From contig JARGSG010000202.1 of assembly GCA_030374805.1 (NCBI GenBank), forward strand, positions 744,001 to 808,000: a stretch of 64,000 nt of DNA, in the 5' to 3' direction. The translations under genes and the position numbers were made by a program. This DNA comes from Gracilaria gracilis (Eukaryota > Rhodophyta > Florideophyceae > Gracilariales > Gracilariaceae). Positions 23,376 through 35,028 of this stretch are shown here, piece after piece; positions within the stretch are counted from its first letter, which is position 1, and every line of letters starts with the position of its first letter. The notes under the pieces are model-generated. The model searched no databases and was not told the DNA's origin. It worked only from the letters and a program-made list of their open reading frames with translations.

Positions 23376-24185
23376 GTAGTGCAATGCACTTTGGCCCTTT
23401 GTAGAGGATGAAAACTCATACGTTTTCAGTCATCCGTCGTGGAGAATTCGCTACTTATGAGCTGCACGCCTGTGCGTACTGTGCAGCATGGCCCCTTAAG
23501 TAGGGATTGTTTTAGAATTTTTGCCCCTAATTTAGGTTGATTTCGGGAAGCTGATTGCGCCACACGTGGCATCGAATTTTAGTGTCGTTCGATATTTATT
23601 TTGGGCCACGCAGTGGCACAGTACTTATGCGGAGCGAGCTGGGTCTCGCTCCCCTGTCACTAAACTCAACCCGTGTTCGGCGCTGACTTTGAGCATTTGC
23701 TCGAGTACTTTGCCTCCTTCTTAGAGAAGTCTCCGTTAGCACGGCCTTGTCATCCAACCGGCTCCACCGAAGAAAAGCGTTGCGACGCGTACCATATTGG
23801 TTTATTATTTTTTTGGTCCATATATATATGTTTATTGCCTGACCTGCCAGTTACACCTCTCCGCCCCAGCATTGGGTGTTCTTTTGTTGCTTTTCGGACC
23901 ACTAGTCTCACGAGTATTTCTCCTTTACTTGGGTTCCCTTTTTCCATCCGTCTCCGGATACCGCACGTGGCACTCGCGCGCCATGTCTGTCGATATCATT
24001 GCTGGTCGCTTCTGTTCATTGCATTACCGGATTCTTCTTCTCAAACTTCGTAGGTTTATCTTAATCTCCCGTAGAGTTAAAGCCACATCTTGGGAGTCAC
24101 GAGGGCTCTATCGCCGTAATAACTCCTCAGGGAGTGGATTTAGAACACCCACAGGGTTCTTCCCGTTCGCGGGGTTTGCTCTACA
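23376..24185 (+). repeat. LTR family C, 5' LTR of element C1
   Basis: 810 bp with ends TGTAG ... CTACA. It matches a reversed copy at 30704-31515 (812 bp) over the full length. It includes a TATA-like run (TATATATATG, about 23820). It is followed by gag-like coding sequence, so it acted as a 5' LTR. No 3' partner is present. Confidence 0.75.
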
Positions 24186-24244
24186 AAAAGGGCGTCCACA
24201 TGGTACTCTCGAGGAGGGATCGATTCTCCCGTGTATTGTATGAG

Positions 24245-25740
24245 CTTCTTCGATGGATAGAATATCGATGTGGAGAAGCTTTTGTTCTATTTCAAGAATT
24301 TTGCGGCAGCTAACCTTGAGGATAGTGCTCGAGCTTCAAAATTTCTGGGCTTCCTCAAGAGAGAGGCTTTTGATGTTTATTATGAAAAGTATGCCGTGGA
24401 TGGTTCTTTGTATGAAGAAGCGAAGGACTGTCAGAAAGTCGGATCCGCATTGATCGAGTGCTTTGGGGTTCTTGAAGATTTAGTGGTCATTATTGATCAA
24501 GCGATCATTATTCGTCGGGATTGTAAGGATCTCCTAAGTTCCATGAGCCAGAAGGATTCTATCTTCGATCAAACAGGTTTGGATTCGCAAGCTAATTTTG
24601 GAATGCTTCGAGACGCAATTTTGGAGTTTCCTGAGCTAGAAAAGTTTTTTTTCTATTGCAAATCAGAGGAATATGATGCATTGAAGAAAATTGTGAAGTC
24701 ATTTGCCAACGTGATGGAGACTTTTGGATGTCGCGGAGCTTCTATTGTTCCATCATATGAATCAAAAGTCTTGCAGAAGGAGCCCTGTCAAAGGTTTTTA
24801 ATCCCGTTAGAAGAAAATGGGGAGGAACTGGCCCAGGAAGTCGCTGAGTTCTATTCGCTCGTGAAGAATACTTGGGCAGATGGTTCGCATCAGAACTGTG
24901 AGGAAACCAGCTCGTATCAGTCTATTCAGTATGTGAATTGGTAAGCGTGGGTCCCTCCGCAGAAATTCAGTCAGAACTCTGAAGTCAGAACGTCATCAAA
25001 GGACCCTGACCTGAAGATTTCAGCTAGCTCCCTAATTGTTTCACCTGCTACGGAATGGCAACCGGTACAATCTTACTCACCTCAGGAATTGACGGGAAGA
25101 AGGTTGGGCATCATGGTCACAAAGCAAGAAAGTCTTGAAAACCGTCTTCTCGCAACTCAAGAAAATGATTTAGCAGAAAATAGAGAACAGCTTGCTGTTG
25201 AGCAGGATAGGTTTCGATCTAGTGATCAACCTGTATAAGTTGGAGGAGAAGTGCATGCAGAATCGGGTGAAACGTTCAGTTGCTTTTCTGTTTCGGATTA
25301 TGTGCTGGACTTCAAGAAGGATGGTTCCGTTACTGGAAGTGACGTGTGCCCGAAAAGTGCTAAAATGGCTGTGACTCTTTCATCAAATCAAGTGAAGCAG
25401 AAGTAGCGAAGTCCAGAGGACCCAGGAGTTTTGTGCAGATCCTTCAATCAATATCGCTTTCCTGAGTTGGGGAGCTCTTCAAATAACACTGGGGGACTAG
25501 AATCGCTCTCCCGGACTCTGGGAGTCAAACTTCTGTTATTGGGTGTCACTAAGAAGCATGGAAATCATAAATTAGGATCATATGCATATACGCACTTATC
25601 GCAATCCCCCCATGAAGAATTCAGTCGCATTCGAGCATATTACCTAAGTGGAAAGCCTCAATCATGGTGGCTCAGTGCGCTTGTTACTCTTTGCATTGCG
25701 GCTGGGTCTTTCTAAGTGTTTCAGCCATCGAATACATTGA
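24245..25740 (+). pseudogene. Gag-like region of element C1
   Basis: The main open piece is 24270-24944 (about 224 codons). It begins after an in-frame TAG that follows F-D-G, so the true start lies upstream. It reads VEKLLFYFKNFAAANLED, then helical, charged sequence (LEFPELEKFFFYC, LKKIVKSFANVMETFG) and an acidic end. Further open pieces (about 25075-25400 and 25431-25715, with HEEFSRIRAYYLSGKPQ) continue in other phases. No zinc knuckle was recognised. The position right after a 5' LTR and the capsid-like helical character suggest Gag. It stops at the truncated LTR of element B2. Confidence 0.55.
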
Positions 25741-25766
25741 TTCCGTTGTTTACTCAGATTGCAACC

Positions 25767-25999
25767 TCGTGGTTTAGCTAGAACAATTCAGGCTTTACTA
25801 GCACGTTGTGCACCGTAGACCGGACCTACCTAACGGTTACGGTTTAGCCATCTGCTATCTTGCCTCCCGAGTGGTTGGTGCTGCAACACCATCTTTGGTG
25901 TCCTCTATCCCACCTTTTAGGTTGAGCCTTCGTGGGCTCTCTAGTTACGCGTCCACACGAACTAACCCATTGGTTTATGGCATATGCCGTTATACCATA
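25767..25999 (+). repeat. Truncated 5' LTR of element B2
   Basis: Matches the last about 230 bases of the 3' LTR at 34521-35028, from the CAACCTCGTGG segment to the inner end. The upstream half of the LTR is absent at the junction with C1 gag. The exact junction is uncertain by some 20 bases. Confidence 0.65.
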
Positions 26000-26002
26000 T
26001 TT

Positions 26003-26020
26003 TGGTCTCCCGACTTAGAA
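26003..26020 (+). promoter_or_regulatory. tRNA primer-binding site of element B2
   Basis: TGGTCTCCCGACTTAGAA, three bases after the LTR end and identical to the site of element II. Confidence 0.65.
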
Positions 26021-26259
26021 TTATGGAATTAGCAATTGGCCCGAAAAGAAGTTTTTGAAAGGAAGGAAGTGAAATTGGAATACCGTTGGGAGTGTGAGGA
26101 TCACTGGAAAGTGATTTCGTGGATCACCAGTTTACCTATTTGGATATGCCTCCGTTTACACAATCCAAGGGTTCATAGAGTCGAGGAACGGGGAAACGCC
26201 CATCCTCTTCTTTTGTCTGACCAGTCTTGGAAACCGCATAGGACGTATTGAGAGAGAAT

Positions 26260-28410
26260 ACCGTGAAGGTAAATGGAGGGATCAGAGGGCAAGACATGCC
26301 GCTCCCCAGGCGACCGATGGGGCAGAGGCCGAATCTCCAGTGGGCGCCAAGTCTGACCACTTGGTTTTAAGAGAAGAAGAAAAACCCAAGGTGGTTGTGC
26401 CTCGTTTGGACTTGGAGGAAATTACCAGAATGGTCATCGATCGTACGGTTCAGGAACTGGCCGATTGAGTACCTACGTTGGTATATTAATTCCTGGAGCA
26501 AGATGCTCGGGACTACGATGTCCAAATGGTGCAGCAGACCCTACAGAAATACCATCCGGTACCCCTGCGGGAACCGCAGACCGTACCGGTGTTGTCTCCA
26601 AACATTCAAGGGAAGCCACAGGTCTATATGGTTGCAAAGGCTGTCCAAACCAACCTTCCTATTGACCAAATGGGTGAGAAGCCAAGCGACCTACTCCGGA
26701 ACAGGGCAGCGCCTTAAGATGAAGAGGGCCCAAGATTTACATACCTCCCGGAACCTAATGATAGAGACATACAGGACGACAAGAAGAGGAATCCTGGTGG
26801 TGGTGGGCCGTGAGACGAGGGAGATGAGCCGCGATGGAAGCCGAAAGGAAGAAAAAACCCAATAGGAGGAAGACAACGATCTGCGGGCCGGGCTCAGATT
26901 CTTCGAGCTACGACCACATTTCGGATTCGCAAGACGACGACGACCGTAAAAGTAAAAAGAGGAAGAATTAATCTCACCCGAAGAAGGTGAAAAAAGACCG
27001 TAAGAGTAAGACCAGGTGGCACCAGCACTCGTCGGAGTCTAATTCCAACACGGATTGTGACCTGAGGGTTGTGGAACTGCTGAATGATCTTTTCATCAAC
27101 GCGGTTGATTACAGGACCTACAGGTTACGGAATCGAAGTTCTGAGTACACCAGTTCGGTTGCTGAGAAAACAACCAAGCAGCATAAACGGCTTAGTCTCC
27201 AGATGGGTGATACGACCTTTACAGGTGATGATCCCATCGCGATCATTGACTTCCTTCAAAGGTTCAAGATCGCATGTGACCAGAACGGGTTTTCAGAAGG
27301 AGCTTCAATGTGTTTATTTCAGTTCTACCTTAAAGAATATGCTGCTTCTCTGCTCCACAGCAGGATGCAGGGGAATAATCTGGTGGTGGATGAAACCCAT
27401 ACGGAGATGTTTCGAACCTATTGCGAGATCCACAACTACCTTTTGGGAACTTACGCAACCAATGAGGTGATTCAAGAGGCGTACGCAGAAGTTTTAAGTT
27501 ACCATCAAAGGTCTCGACAAACCAAAACGGATTTCGCAAAGTCGCTTTTGAGATGGCATCCCGTTGCGGTAATTTCTTTACGACTACGAAGTTGAAATCG
27601 ATGCTGGCAGACAACATCGACAAGTCCATTTGGTCTCAAGTGAGAAACTACCTCGGTACAAACCAAACGGTGGACTACATCGCGCTGGCGCGATATGCGC
27701 AAGCGTTAGATGAAACGCACCATGCAGGTAAACGTCTCACCAGCACGGTACCAGAACCTTTAATGAGAAAGAAGGAAACTATTGAGGTAGAGGATTCACC
27801 ATCTTCGGAAGATATGGCGCCAGAAGTGATACCGGTTGGTGCTGCAGTCCATTTAGTTAGCGCTAGAGGTATGCCAATGACCGCCACACCTTCTTCCAAA
27901 TGGACCACCACAATGGTCTCTGGAGCCTCTTTGGTCTCTACCACGACCATTATGGTACTGGGAAAAAGGGAAGGACCAGCAGGTTTTCGTTGTACCATAC
28001 AAGAGGCAGAATCATAGTCTTCAAACCTCATACCAGGCGGTTTCAATACGTTACAGGACTCCGAATGGTTCTCAACAGAAAAGTGGGCGGCCACAGCGCC
28101 CGAATTCCATCAACTTTAAGGATCCCGCTAATGGTTGTCTCCTTGGCTGGTTTTATCTGTCACCACACCACTTGGATACTAAGTGTCCGAATGTAGTCCC
28201 GCAGGTACGCTCCGAACTCCTACAAGTGCGTCAGCCAAACCATCGGGTCTTTTATGAAAACCCAGGTGGAAACCAACCTCAACTGATGAGCCATCAGTTC
28301 CAGGGCATTGTGCTTCAGCCAGAAACGGTTAATCTGGTCACGGGAGGGGATCAGGGCCATCCTATTGGAACAGCTCCTCAGCAGGCGGGTAACGCCTACC
28401 AATCGGGGTG
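26260..28410 (+). pseudogene. Gag of element B2
   Basis: Split among phases. 26490-26717 carries VQQTLQKYHPVPLREP and similar; 26987-27595 carries a basic/Ser stretch followed by the capsid-like TGDDPIAIIDFLQRFK, FSEGASMCLFQFYLKEY and GTYATNEVIQEAY; 27553-28017 continues LADNIDKSIWSQVRNYL. A damaged zinc-knuckle region (HHLDTKCPN) lies near 28180-28200. The capsid segment aligns by eye with gag of element II, supporting a Ty3/Gypsy assignment. At least two frameshifts and several stops make it inactive. Confidence 0.65.
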
Positions 28411-28544
28411 AAGGGCACCCCGACCGGCCTCCTTCGGAAGGCCAGCCAATACCATTTATTTCTAGTTATGACATTCGTGATGATAAAACTGTAGTCACAG
28501 ATTGAAAAAAGTTACCATACCGACTAGTATCTAACTGCTTTCTA

Positions 28545-28700
28545 AATCAGGGCATCCACAAGGCAAATATCACCCTTAAGTTTACTGGAAACCAAATGGC
28601 ACCCTACGCTTCCCTGTTTCGATATCGGAGCGGGCTCTTACGCCGTACTGGTGAGGGAACCGTAGCAATTGACCCTTCGGTTCAGGTTAATGCGAGCCAA
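28545..28700 (+). pseudogene. Retropepsin remnant of element B2
   Basis: At 28621 the plus strand reads DIGAGSYAVLV, preceded by KANITLKFTGN in another phase. This is the D-x-G-A box and following hydrophobic strand of an LTR-element aspartic protease. Only this core is recognisable. Confidence 0.5.
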
Positions 28701-30159
28701 CAGGTGAATAGCAATATACCCCTAGGGAAAGTCAACCACTTGGGAAGGAAGAGACGGTTGACACCATAGTTGGTCATATGTATACTATATCAGGATATGT
28801 ACCCGTCCGGTCAAGCGATTGCACAGAGCTTTATATCACAGTGAAACCTACTGGTAATATCTATAACGACTTCCTCAAAGGGTATTAGCGAGGACGGAAG
28901 CCAGGAACCCCTCTTGGTTCTGTGCATATCGCTGAAAGACATCTGGAATAAGATGGGGATGCAGAAGAAGTTTTCGAACGCATACCTGACGGTCTATTAA
29001 CTATAACACCCCCCAAAAAATTTTCTAACTCTAATAGAACCACAGAAGGGAGAAGAATTGAAGGAATTCACCACCTGGTAGCGCGACATGAACTTATGTT
29101 TTACATCGAAGAAGCTTCAACCATCGAGGTGCATTACGTTTATCCTGCCTTTTTGGTAAGTGGAATGCATCTCCACCCATTGGGTAGGCAAAGGATACCG
29201 GATGGCACACCAATCGGGACCTTCTAACTTCTGGTTCCGCCCACACATTGTGAGATCCAATTGGTTAATATGAACCTGGTTGCGCATCTGTCGGAAGCCA
29301 TACAGGACAGTGAAGAACACTCCGATACCGTCTATAGAACTATGAGTACCAATTGGTTATGTAACTGCCGCTGTGGTCGGTTGGAGCACAGAAAACACTG
29401 ATGCCTGCAAGCACCAGAGTAAAAGACCATAAGTTCTGGTTTAAAAGTCGGCAAAGACTGAAGTCAATAACCAGAAGATGTTCAAGCCGTCGCAGTCCAA
29501 AAGGTTCCTTACTGATATCGGAAGATGAGGCTGGCGATAAGGTTCTTGACCGTGAGGTGAATTCTAAGCTGCTACCGAAAGATACAAATTCCTATCAAGT
29601 TCGACCAGATCTCGAGAGCATCTGACCGAATGGTGACAATCCTACAATATAGAAAACACAACAATGTGTCCACTGACCTTATATTGGTTATACTTAGGGC
29701 GGTTAAACACAAAATGGAAACTAGGGCTCGCGCGGGAGACGCCAGAATTGCTGAGGGTGGCATCGCACCAAATGGTCATACAGAATCTATGGAGGTTGAA
29801 GAAGACCATACTGGACATGATGCGAATTACAGTCCCCAAATGGACTCCCCGGCAAACCTTTAAGGTGGGTGTACTGTCGTACAAGCCAGCCCAAAAGGTC
29901 AATGTCCATCAGTCGGACGAGTAGCTCTTGGAGTCCATTGCCGGAAATGAAACAAACCAAATGGTTTTCGATACCACGAAGAACGTATCCCACCAAATGC
30001 ATAGCTCGCCGAACCAATTGGAAATGGAATCGCAAACCGAATTGGTCGCCAACGGTTTGGTGAAGAGCCAGCACAAGCCACTGAACCAAATGTTAGAAGA
30101 CACGCAAACCGAACTGGTAACAAACCCTTTCGTGAAGGACTTTGACAAATAGGAAGAGC
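28701..30159 (+). other. Decayed interior of B2 with many ACCAAWTGGT-type sites
   Basis: No trusted protein domain. The short frame 29928-30152 encodes a rhythmic NQM / NQL / TELV / NGLV pattern because successive ACCAAATGG and ACCGAATTGGT-like sites fall in phase there. An exact ACCAATTGGT lies at 29348-29357. Confidence 0.4.
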
Positions 30160-30535
30160 GCGATTGTTGCAAGCAAGCGCGCCGGAACCAGCAGCTACTG
30201 CACGCGCGCATCATGTGCGCTGCACGCGTGCCACATGTGTGCGGCACCCGCGCGACGCGGGCACGACACGCGTGCCCATCCTTTGCATGCAGATCAAATT
30301 ATTTAAATTGGTTTGGCTACGGAGGTTGTGCACCACATGGTTCTGCACGGCGTGAGATAACCGATTCGGTATACGCTATGGTGTGTAGTGCCTACGCGCC
30401 GGCACGGATAAAAAATCTAGGTATTATGACGGTGTCGGGAGCGCAAAGCAGCTATTCTCAGCCGCTGAAACCGCTTAATTTTGGAGATACAGGCCAAAAG
30501 GTGTTTCTGCGTTTTTGGTACCATTAGAACTCCAC
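30160..30535. repeat. GC-rich segment shared by B1 and B2
   Basis: 30180-30285 is rich in alternating purine-pyrimidine steps (CACGCGCGC, GTGCGCTGCACGCGTG) and has a small hairpin at about 30258-30276 (GGGCACG ... CGTGCCC). The following 30400-30530 matches the reverse complement of 18720-18850 in B1, which is likewise flanked by GC-rich alternating sequence at 18850-18990. Confidence 0.55.
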
Positions 30536-30703
30536 CATTATTTGTTTTTATCTCCTAGAAAAGATTTTCTTATGCATATAAAGCAACAAAAGAGCCATAA
30601 ACATCCATTTAGGTAGAGTTTAGAAACGTATATAATACTGTTTGTAGCTTAAAAACTATAGTATTCTATAGATCGTCAATCTTTTCCTAAATAAGCAACA
30701 TAG

Positions 30704-31515
30704 TGTACAGCAACACCCGCGAACGGGAAGACCCTATGGGTGTTCGAAATCCACTCTCTGAGGAGGTAGACCGGCGATAGAGCCCTCGTGATTCCCAAGA
30801 TGTGGGTGTAACTGCACGGGAGATTCTGGTAAACCTGCGAGGTGTGAAACGAAGAATCCGGTGGTGGAGTGACCAGAAGCGATCAGCAATGATATCGGCA
30901 GACATGGCACGCGAGTGCCACGCGCGGTATCCGGAGACGGATGAAAACAGGGACCCCAACGAAAGAGGCAATACTCGTGAGACGAGTGGTACGAAAAGCA
31001 ACAAAAGAACACCCAATACTGGGGCGGAGAGGTGTACCTGGCAGGTCAGACAATAAACATATATATATGGACCCAAACAAATAATAAAGCGATATGGTAT
31101 GCGTCGCAACGCTTTTCCTCGGTGGAGCCGGTCGGATGACAAGTCTGTGCTAACGGAGCCTTTTCTAAGAAGGAGGCAAAGTACTCGAGCAAACGATCAA
31201 AGTCAGCGCCGAACACGAGTTGAGTTCAGTGACAGGGGAGCGAGCGCCAGCTCGATCCCCCTAAGTACTGTGCTACTGTGTGGCCCAAAAATGAATATCT
31301 AACTATACTCAAATTCCATGCCACGTGTGGCACAATTGGCTTTCCGGAATAATTCTAGATTAGGTGCCAAAATTCTATAACAGTCCCTACCAAAGGGGGC
31401 CATGCAGCACAGTACGCACACATCTCCAGTTCATAAATAGCCAATTTCCCGCGAGGGATGACTGAAACTTATGAGTTTTCATCCCCTACAAAGTGCCAAA
31501 GTGCATTGCCCTACA
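30704..31515 (-). repeat. Solo LTR of family C
   Basis: 812 bp reverse-complement copy of the LTR at 23376-24185, with plus-strand ends TGTAC ... CTACA. The flanks are CATAG on the left and CATAA on the right, a 4-of-5 target-duplication match. There is no primer site or interior next to it, so it is best read as a solo LTR left by recombination inside B2. Confidence 0.75.
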
Positions 31516-31569
31516 CATAATATGCAATCGCTCAGTGCGATCGTAGATAACTCAATCAATTCAGATACG

Positions 31570-32964
31570 GGTAAATCAGGTTGAGTGGTGGCACAGTATT
31601 TTCATCAGATCCAGTTTCCACTTCAATAGCACGGTACAAATCTTCAGCACTCTTCCGAATGTTCCCATATTCTGAGAGGACACCACTTTCGTGCCTTTCA
31701 TTTGTAGAATCTCCCAAAATATTGGTTCTGCGTCGTGTCTTATAGCGAATTCTAGCTTCTTTGCATGTCCTTTCATTTTTCAAACCGATCGTGTAAAGTC
31801 TTTTTTGAGATTTTCTGCGAATCTTACCATCCTCTTGGCAAAAAGGATTCTTCAATACATAGTAGTTTGTTAACGCCAACAAGAACCTGAAAAAGAAGCG
31901 AAAGATCGAGCGTTCCCACGTGCACTTCTTTCCTAGTAGACTCCACAAGTTCTCCAGTCTACGAAAGTAGTTTTCTACATTTATTCTATCTGATGCAACG
32001 CTTCTATTACGGCGACTGTCCAAAAATGTTAAAAATCTCTTTTGTGCTTTTTCTTTGGTACATTGCAACGAATAAACATCTCCATTCCCCCGTAGATTTT
32101 TTCCATGAGCACTCCCCAGGACTCAAATTCCTGTTCATTTGTTTCATCCACAATATTTAAGGACTTCTCTGCATCCTTACCTATTAGAGCTTCTTTGTAA
32201 AAACGTAAATTTTCCTGAAATATTGTAGAGTCCGCGACAGATTCCGGTTGAAATTCGTAACAATTTTTTGCCAAACCAAAAGAAAGTACTGAAACCTCCA
32301 CCTTTTCTCCGTCCAGTTTGTGTTTGCCGTTATAGTATTCTTTTCCATCTTCTATTGGGCAGAGTGGACGGTTTCCGTGCAGAAAAATAACATTTGATGC
32401 ATACCGAGCATGCGGAAAATATTTGAAAAGCTTTTTCTTCTTTGTTACATGTGACATAGTAAAAATTTCTTCCATTTATACAACGTAGTCGACAAAGAAT
32501 TCGGTTTCAAAAAGTCGAATAAGTTTTGTAACAGAACGCTGAAATGCTGCAGTTTTCATCCGAAACAGACGGGCTAACGAATCCCATGTCCTGCCTACTT
32601 TACAGAATGTCAAAGTAGTGAACAATATACCGAAGCAGGAAATTAAAGACTTATTGCCATGTCCTTTCTTCCATGCTTTCATTCTAAACTTTTTGGACCG
32701 TTTGTAGAGGAATTCGAGTTGGAGTTTTGTAAAATTAACCATATTCATTATTCCTGCTTCGCCTTCTGCCTCATAAAAAATGTCAAAAACTGGTCGCTCT
32801 GAACCCCCATCTTCATCGAACTCATAGTATTTGTCGTCGGAAAACCGATTGATTTCAGCCCGCCGAGCTTCATCGGTCTCTTGAATAAATTGGAGAGTCT
32901 GCTTAGCATGTTTGTCGTCTATTTTGATGCAATTCGTTAGAAAGAAGTAGAACACGACGATCAT
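31570..32964 (-). pseudogene. DDE superfamily (DDE_Tnp_4-like) transposase, broken
   Basis: Minus-strand ATG near 32964. The first 163 codons (acidic, then KLQLEFLYKRSKKFRM and a helix-turn-helix-like SLARLFRMKTAAFQRSVTKL) end at a TAA at 32476-32478; the same phase continues to 32029 with PHARYASNVIFL, GKEYYNGKHKLDGEKVEVSV and FQPESVADSTIFQ. A frameshift then leads to 31580-32068 with SDRINVENYFRRLENLW and ALTNYYVLKNP. The VENYF and ALTN boxes and the preceding KHKLxGxKVEVS box are typical of DDE_Tnp_4 transposases. Expected acidic residues look replaced in places, so it is dead. Terminal repeats were not found. Confidence 0.7.
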
Positions 32965-34509
32965 TAGTGTTGTGGTTCGAACTGCGATGTTTTAAGCTGT
33001 TATAATTACCGTGTTTCTACGAATTGAAGACCTATCTGCGAAAGAGAAACTATTCTATGGATGACAGATGTTTATGTAATTGTGTAGTTTATCATAATTT
33101 ATTGTTGTGATTTCACTTAGAGAAATGATACGATATTTGGACGGCATACGATGAGGAAGTTTGGGGATCATTGTAGTGGATATGGAGAAGAAGCAAGACG
33201 TACTTTTTGGTGAAGTAATTCGGAGCGAACCGAGTGGGGTGCCCAATGGCACACTAAATCCATACCATAAAAGGTTTTTGCCTCCTACCTCAGAGGACTA
33301 ACTAGAAGACCACGTGGTTTCTTAAAGAAGAGGAAGAAGATGAAAAAACCCGATCGGTAAATAGGTACTAAAACACAGGACCTTACGTATGTGGCACCAA
33401 ATGAGGTTCGAAGACGGCGACCCACTGGTACATTCTACACAAACGGAAACCTCAGTTGGAGGGGCGGACGAAGGGCTGAAACGAGGGGTCACGTGCTCCG
33501 CCAATAGATAGGGGTCACTCGGCTGACTGATGAGACGCGATGCAACCCTTTGGTCAATCACAAACCTGGCGGGTGACAAAACTGGTTGCGCAACCGCTAA
33601 GCTGTCCTGACAGGTAATTTGCGTTTACGGTTGTGTGAAGCGCTTAGGAATTCTACCAAATGGTCCACCCTGAGGGTGACGACTTCTATCTATTGAGAAA
33701 ACGACGGGACCGCACTGGTGATCAATGAACTGGACTACCGGCTGGAGCGTTAGGATGCGTGAAGAGGGTGACCGACCGGAATTGAGACGAGGACTCTCAC
33801 GCACGGAGTGCAATGTCCCATTCGGGCACCACAATCCAATTGGACTTCATTCAGCTGAAAATTGGTTTCAGAGAAGGACCCGAACACCGAAAGTAAAAGC
33901 CAGGTAATCCAAGAGACCATGTAGGTTTTTGGAGGAGATGCACTTCGGCTTACCAAGTGGTAACGCACTTACCATGCTGGTATTGGTCAAATCGTATCAA
34001 TACCAGCCAGGTATTCTCGTTCCACTGATGCAGTTCCTCCGTGAGGAACTCTCATTCCAATTGAGAAAAAGGTGTCTGCACCAAGAGGGCCCTATGAGAA
34101 CGACGCATAAAAGGAAAGGCAGACACCGAACGGAATTCGTGGAGCGCTACGGATATTTCTAGTTGGACGGCGAAGAAACCAGTTGGGAAGGCCGCAAACG
34201 GACACAAAATGCTTGCGGAAGGACTCGAACTCCACCAATTGGTACAACGAAGAGTACCAATTGGAGAGACCGGATTGCAGCTGGGATATTACGAAAAGCT
34301 ACAACCACTTCGGAACAGCAAGACTAAGTAAAAAACGGAGAAGAAATGGAAGCCTGGAGATGGCGCGAGAACATGTGAGAGTGGGACGAAACAGTGTATG
34401 ATAATAGATCAAAGCAGAAAATGGATCAAACTTACGGATACCAAGGTAGTGAACCGTCGTCTGTTGGAAAGTTTCTCGCTGACCAGGCCCGAGGGCGTGC
34501 CTGTCGTTA
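32965..34509 (+). other. Decayed 3' interior of element B2
   Basis: Presumably former pol of B2 by position, but I cannot point to an RT, RNase H or integrase motif. ACCAATTGGT-type sites recur (exact at 34234-34243, near forms at 33836, 34056, 34256). Confidence 0.35.
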
Positions 34510-34520
34510 GGAAGGGGGTC
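34510..34520 (+). other. Polypurine tract of element B2
   Basis: GGAAGGGGGTC directly before the 3' LTR, identical to the tract of B1. Confidence 0.75.
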
Positions 34521-35028
34521 TATAGTACAGGGAGTGGAGTTCCCCGTGGGTCCTGATGTGGCTACTAGAATAGACTAATAGGCCGATAGAATAGAATCTG
34601 CAGTAGTTAATAGTGATAGATATCTTTGCGAGGTGCACCAGATTGGTGGCACCTCAACGTGGTACACGTGGATAACACGCCAGAGGTCTAGCCCCGCTCA
34701 CCCTTAAGGTGACCGTGGCGCTCTTTCTCTCACTACATTGTAAAGTTAAGCACCTTCTAACTAAGTCTACGACCACTGGGTTTCTACTGTCAACCTCGTG
34801 GTTTAGCTAGAACCATTCAGGCTTTACTAGCACCCTAGGCGCCGTACATTGGACCTACCTAGCGGTTACGGTCTAGCCAGCTGCTATCTCGCGCCCCGAG
34901 TGGTTGGTGCTGCCACAACTTCTCTGGTATCCTTTATCCTACCTTCTAGGTTGAGCTCTTGTGCGCCCCCTAGCCACGCGTCCACAAGAAGTACCCCATT
35001 GGTTTACGGCATAAGTCGTTGTACCACA
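34521..35028 (+). repeat. 3' LTR of element B2
   Basis: 508 bp from TATAGTACAG to GTACCACA. It is related to the 538 bp B1 LTRs over most of its length, and its first dinucleotide is TA rather than TG. It is followed directly by repeat D2. Confidence 0.75.

Larger units (their letters stand above)
25767..35028 (+). mobile_element. LTR retrotransposon B2 (same family as B1), with nested insertions
   Basis: Plus-strand element with a truncated 5' LTR (about 25767-25999), primer site 26003-26020, gag (about 26260-28410), a protease remnant at 28610-28665, a decayed interior, the polypurine tract 34510-34520 and a 3' LTR 34521-35028. Its LTRs match those of B1. It hosts a solo LTR of family C and a dead DDE transposon. 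The 5' flank is missing, so the target duplication cannot be read; the right flank is CGAAT. Confidence 0.75.

Noticed and set aside
23797-24243. A long hydrophobic open frame that recurs reversed at 30687-31142 and looks like a membrane protein.
   Set aside because: It lies wholly inside the family-C LTR copies; the protein-like similarity is simply LTR sequence similarity.
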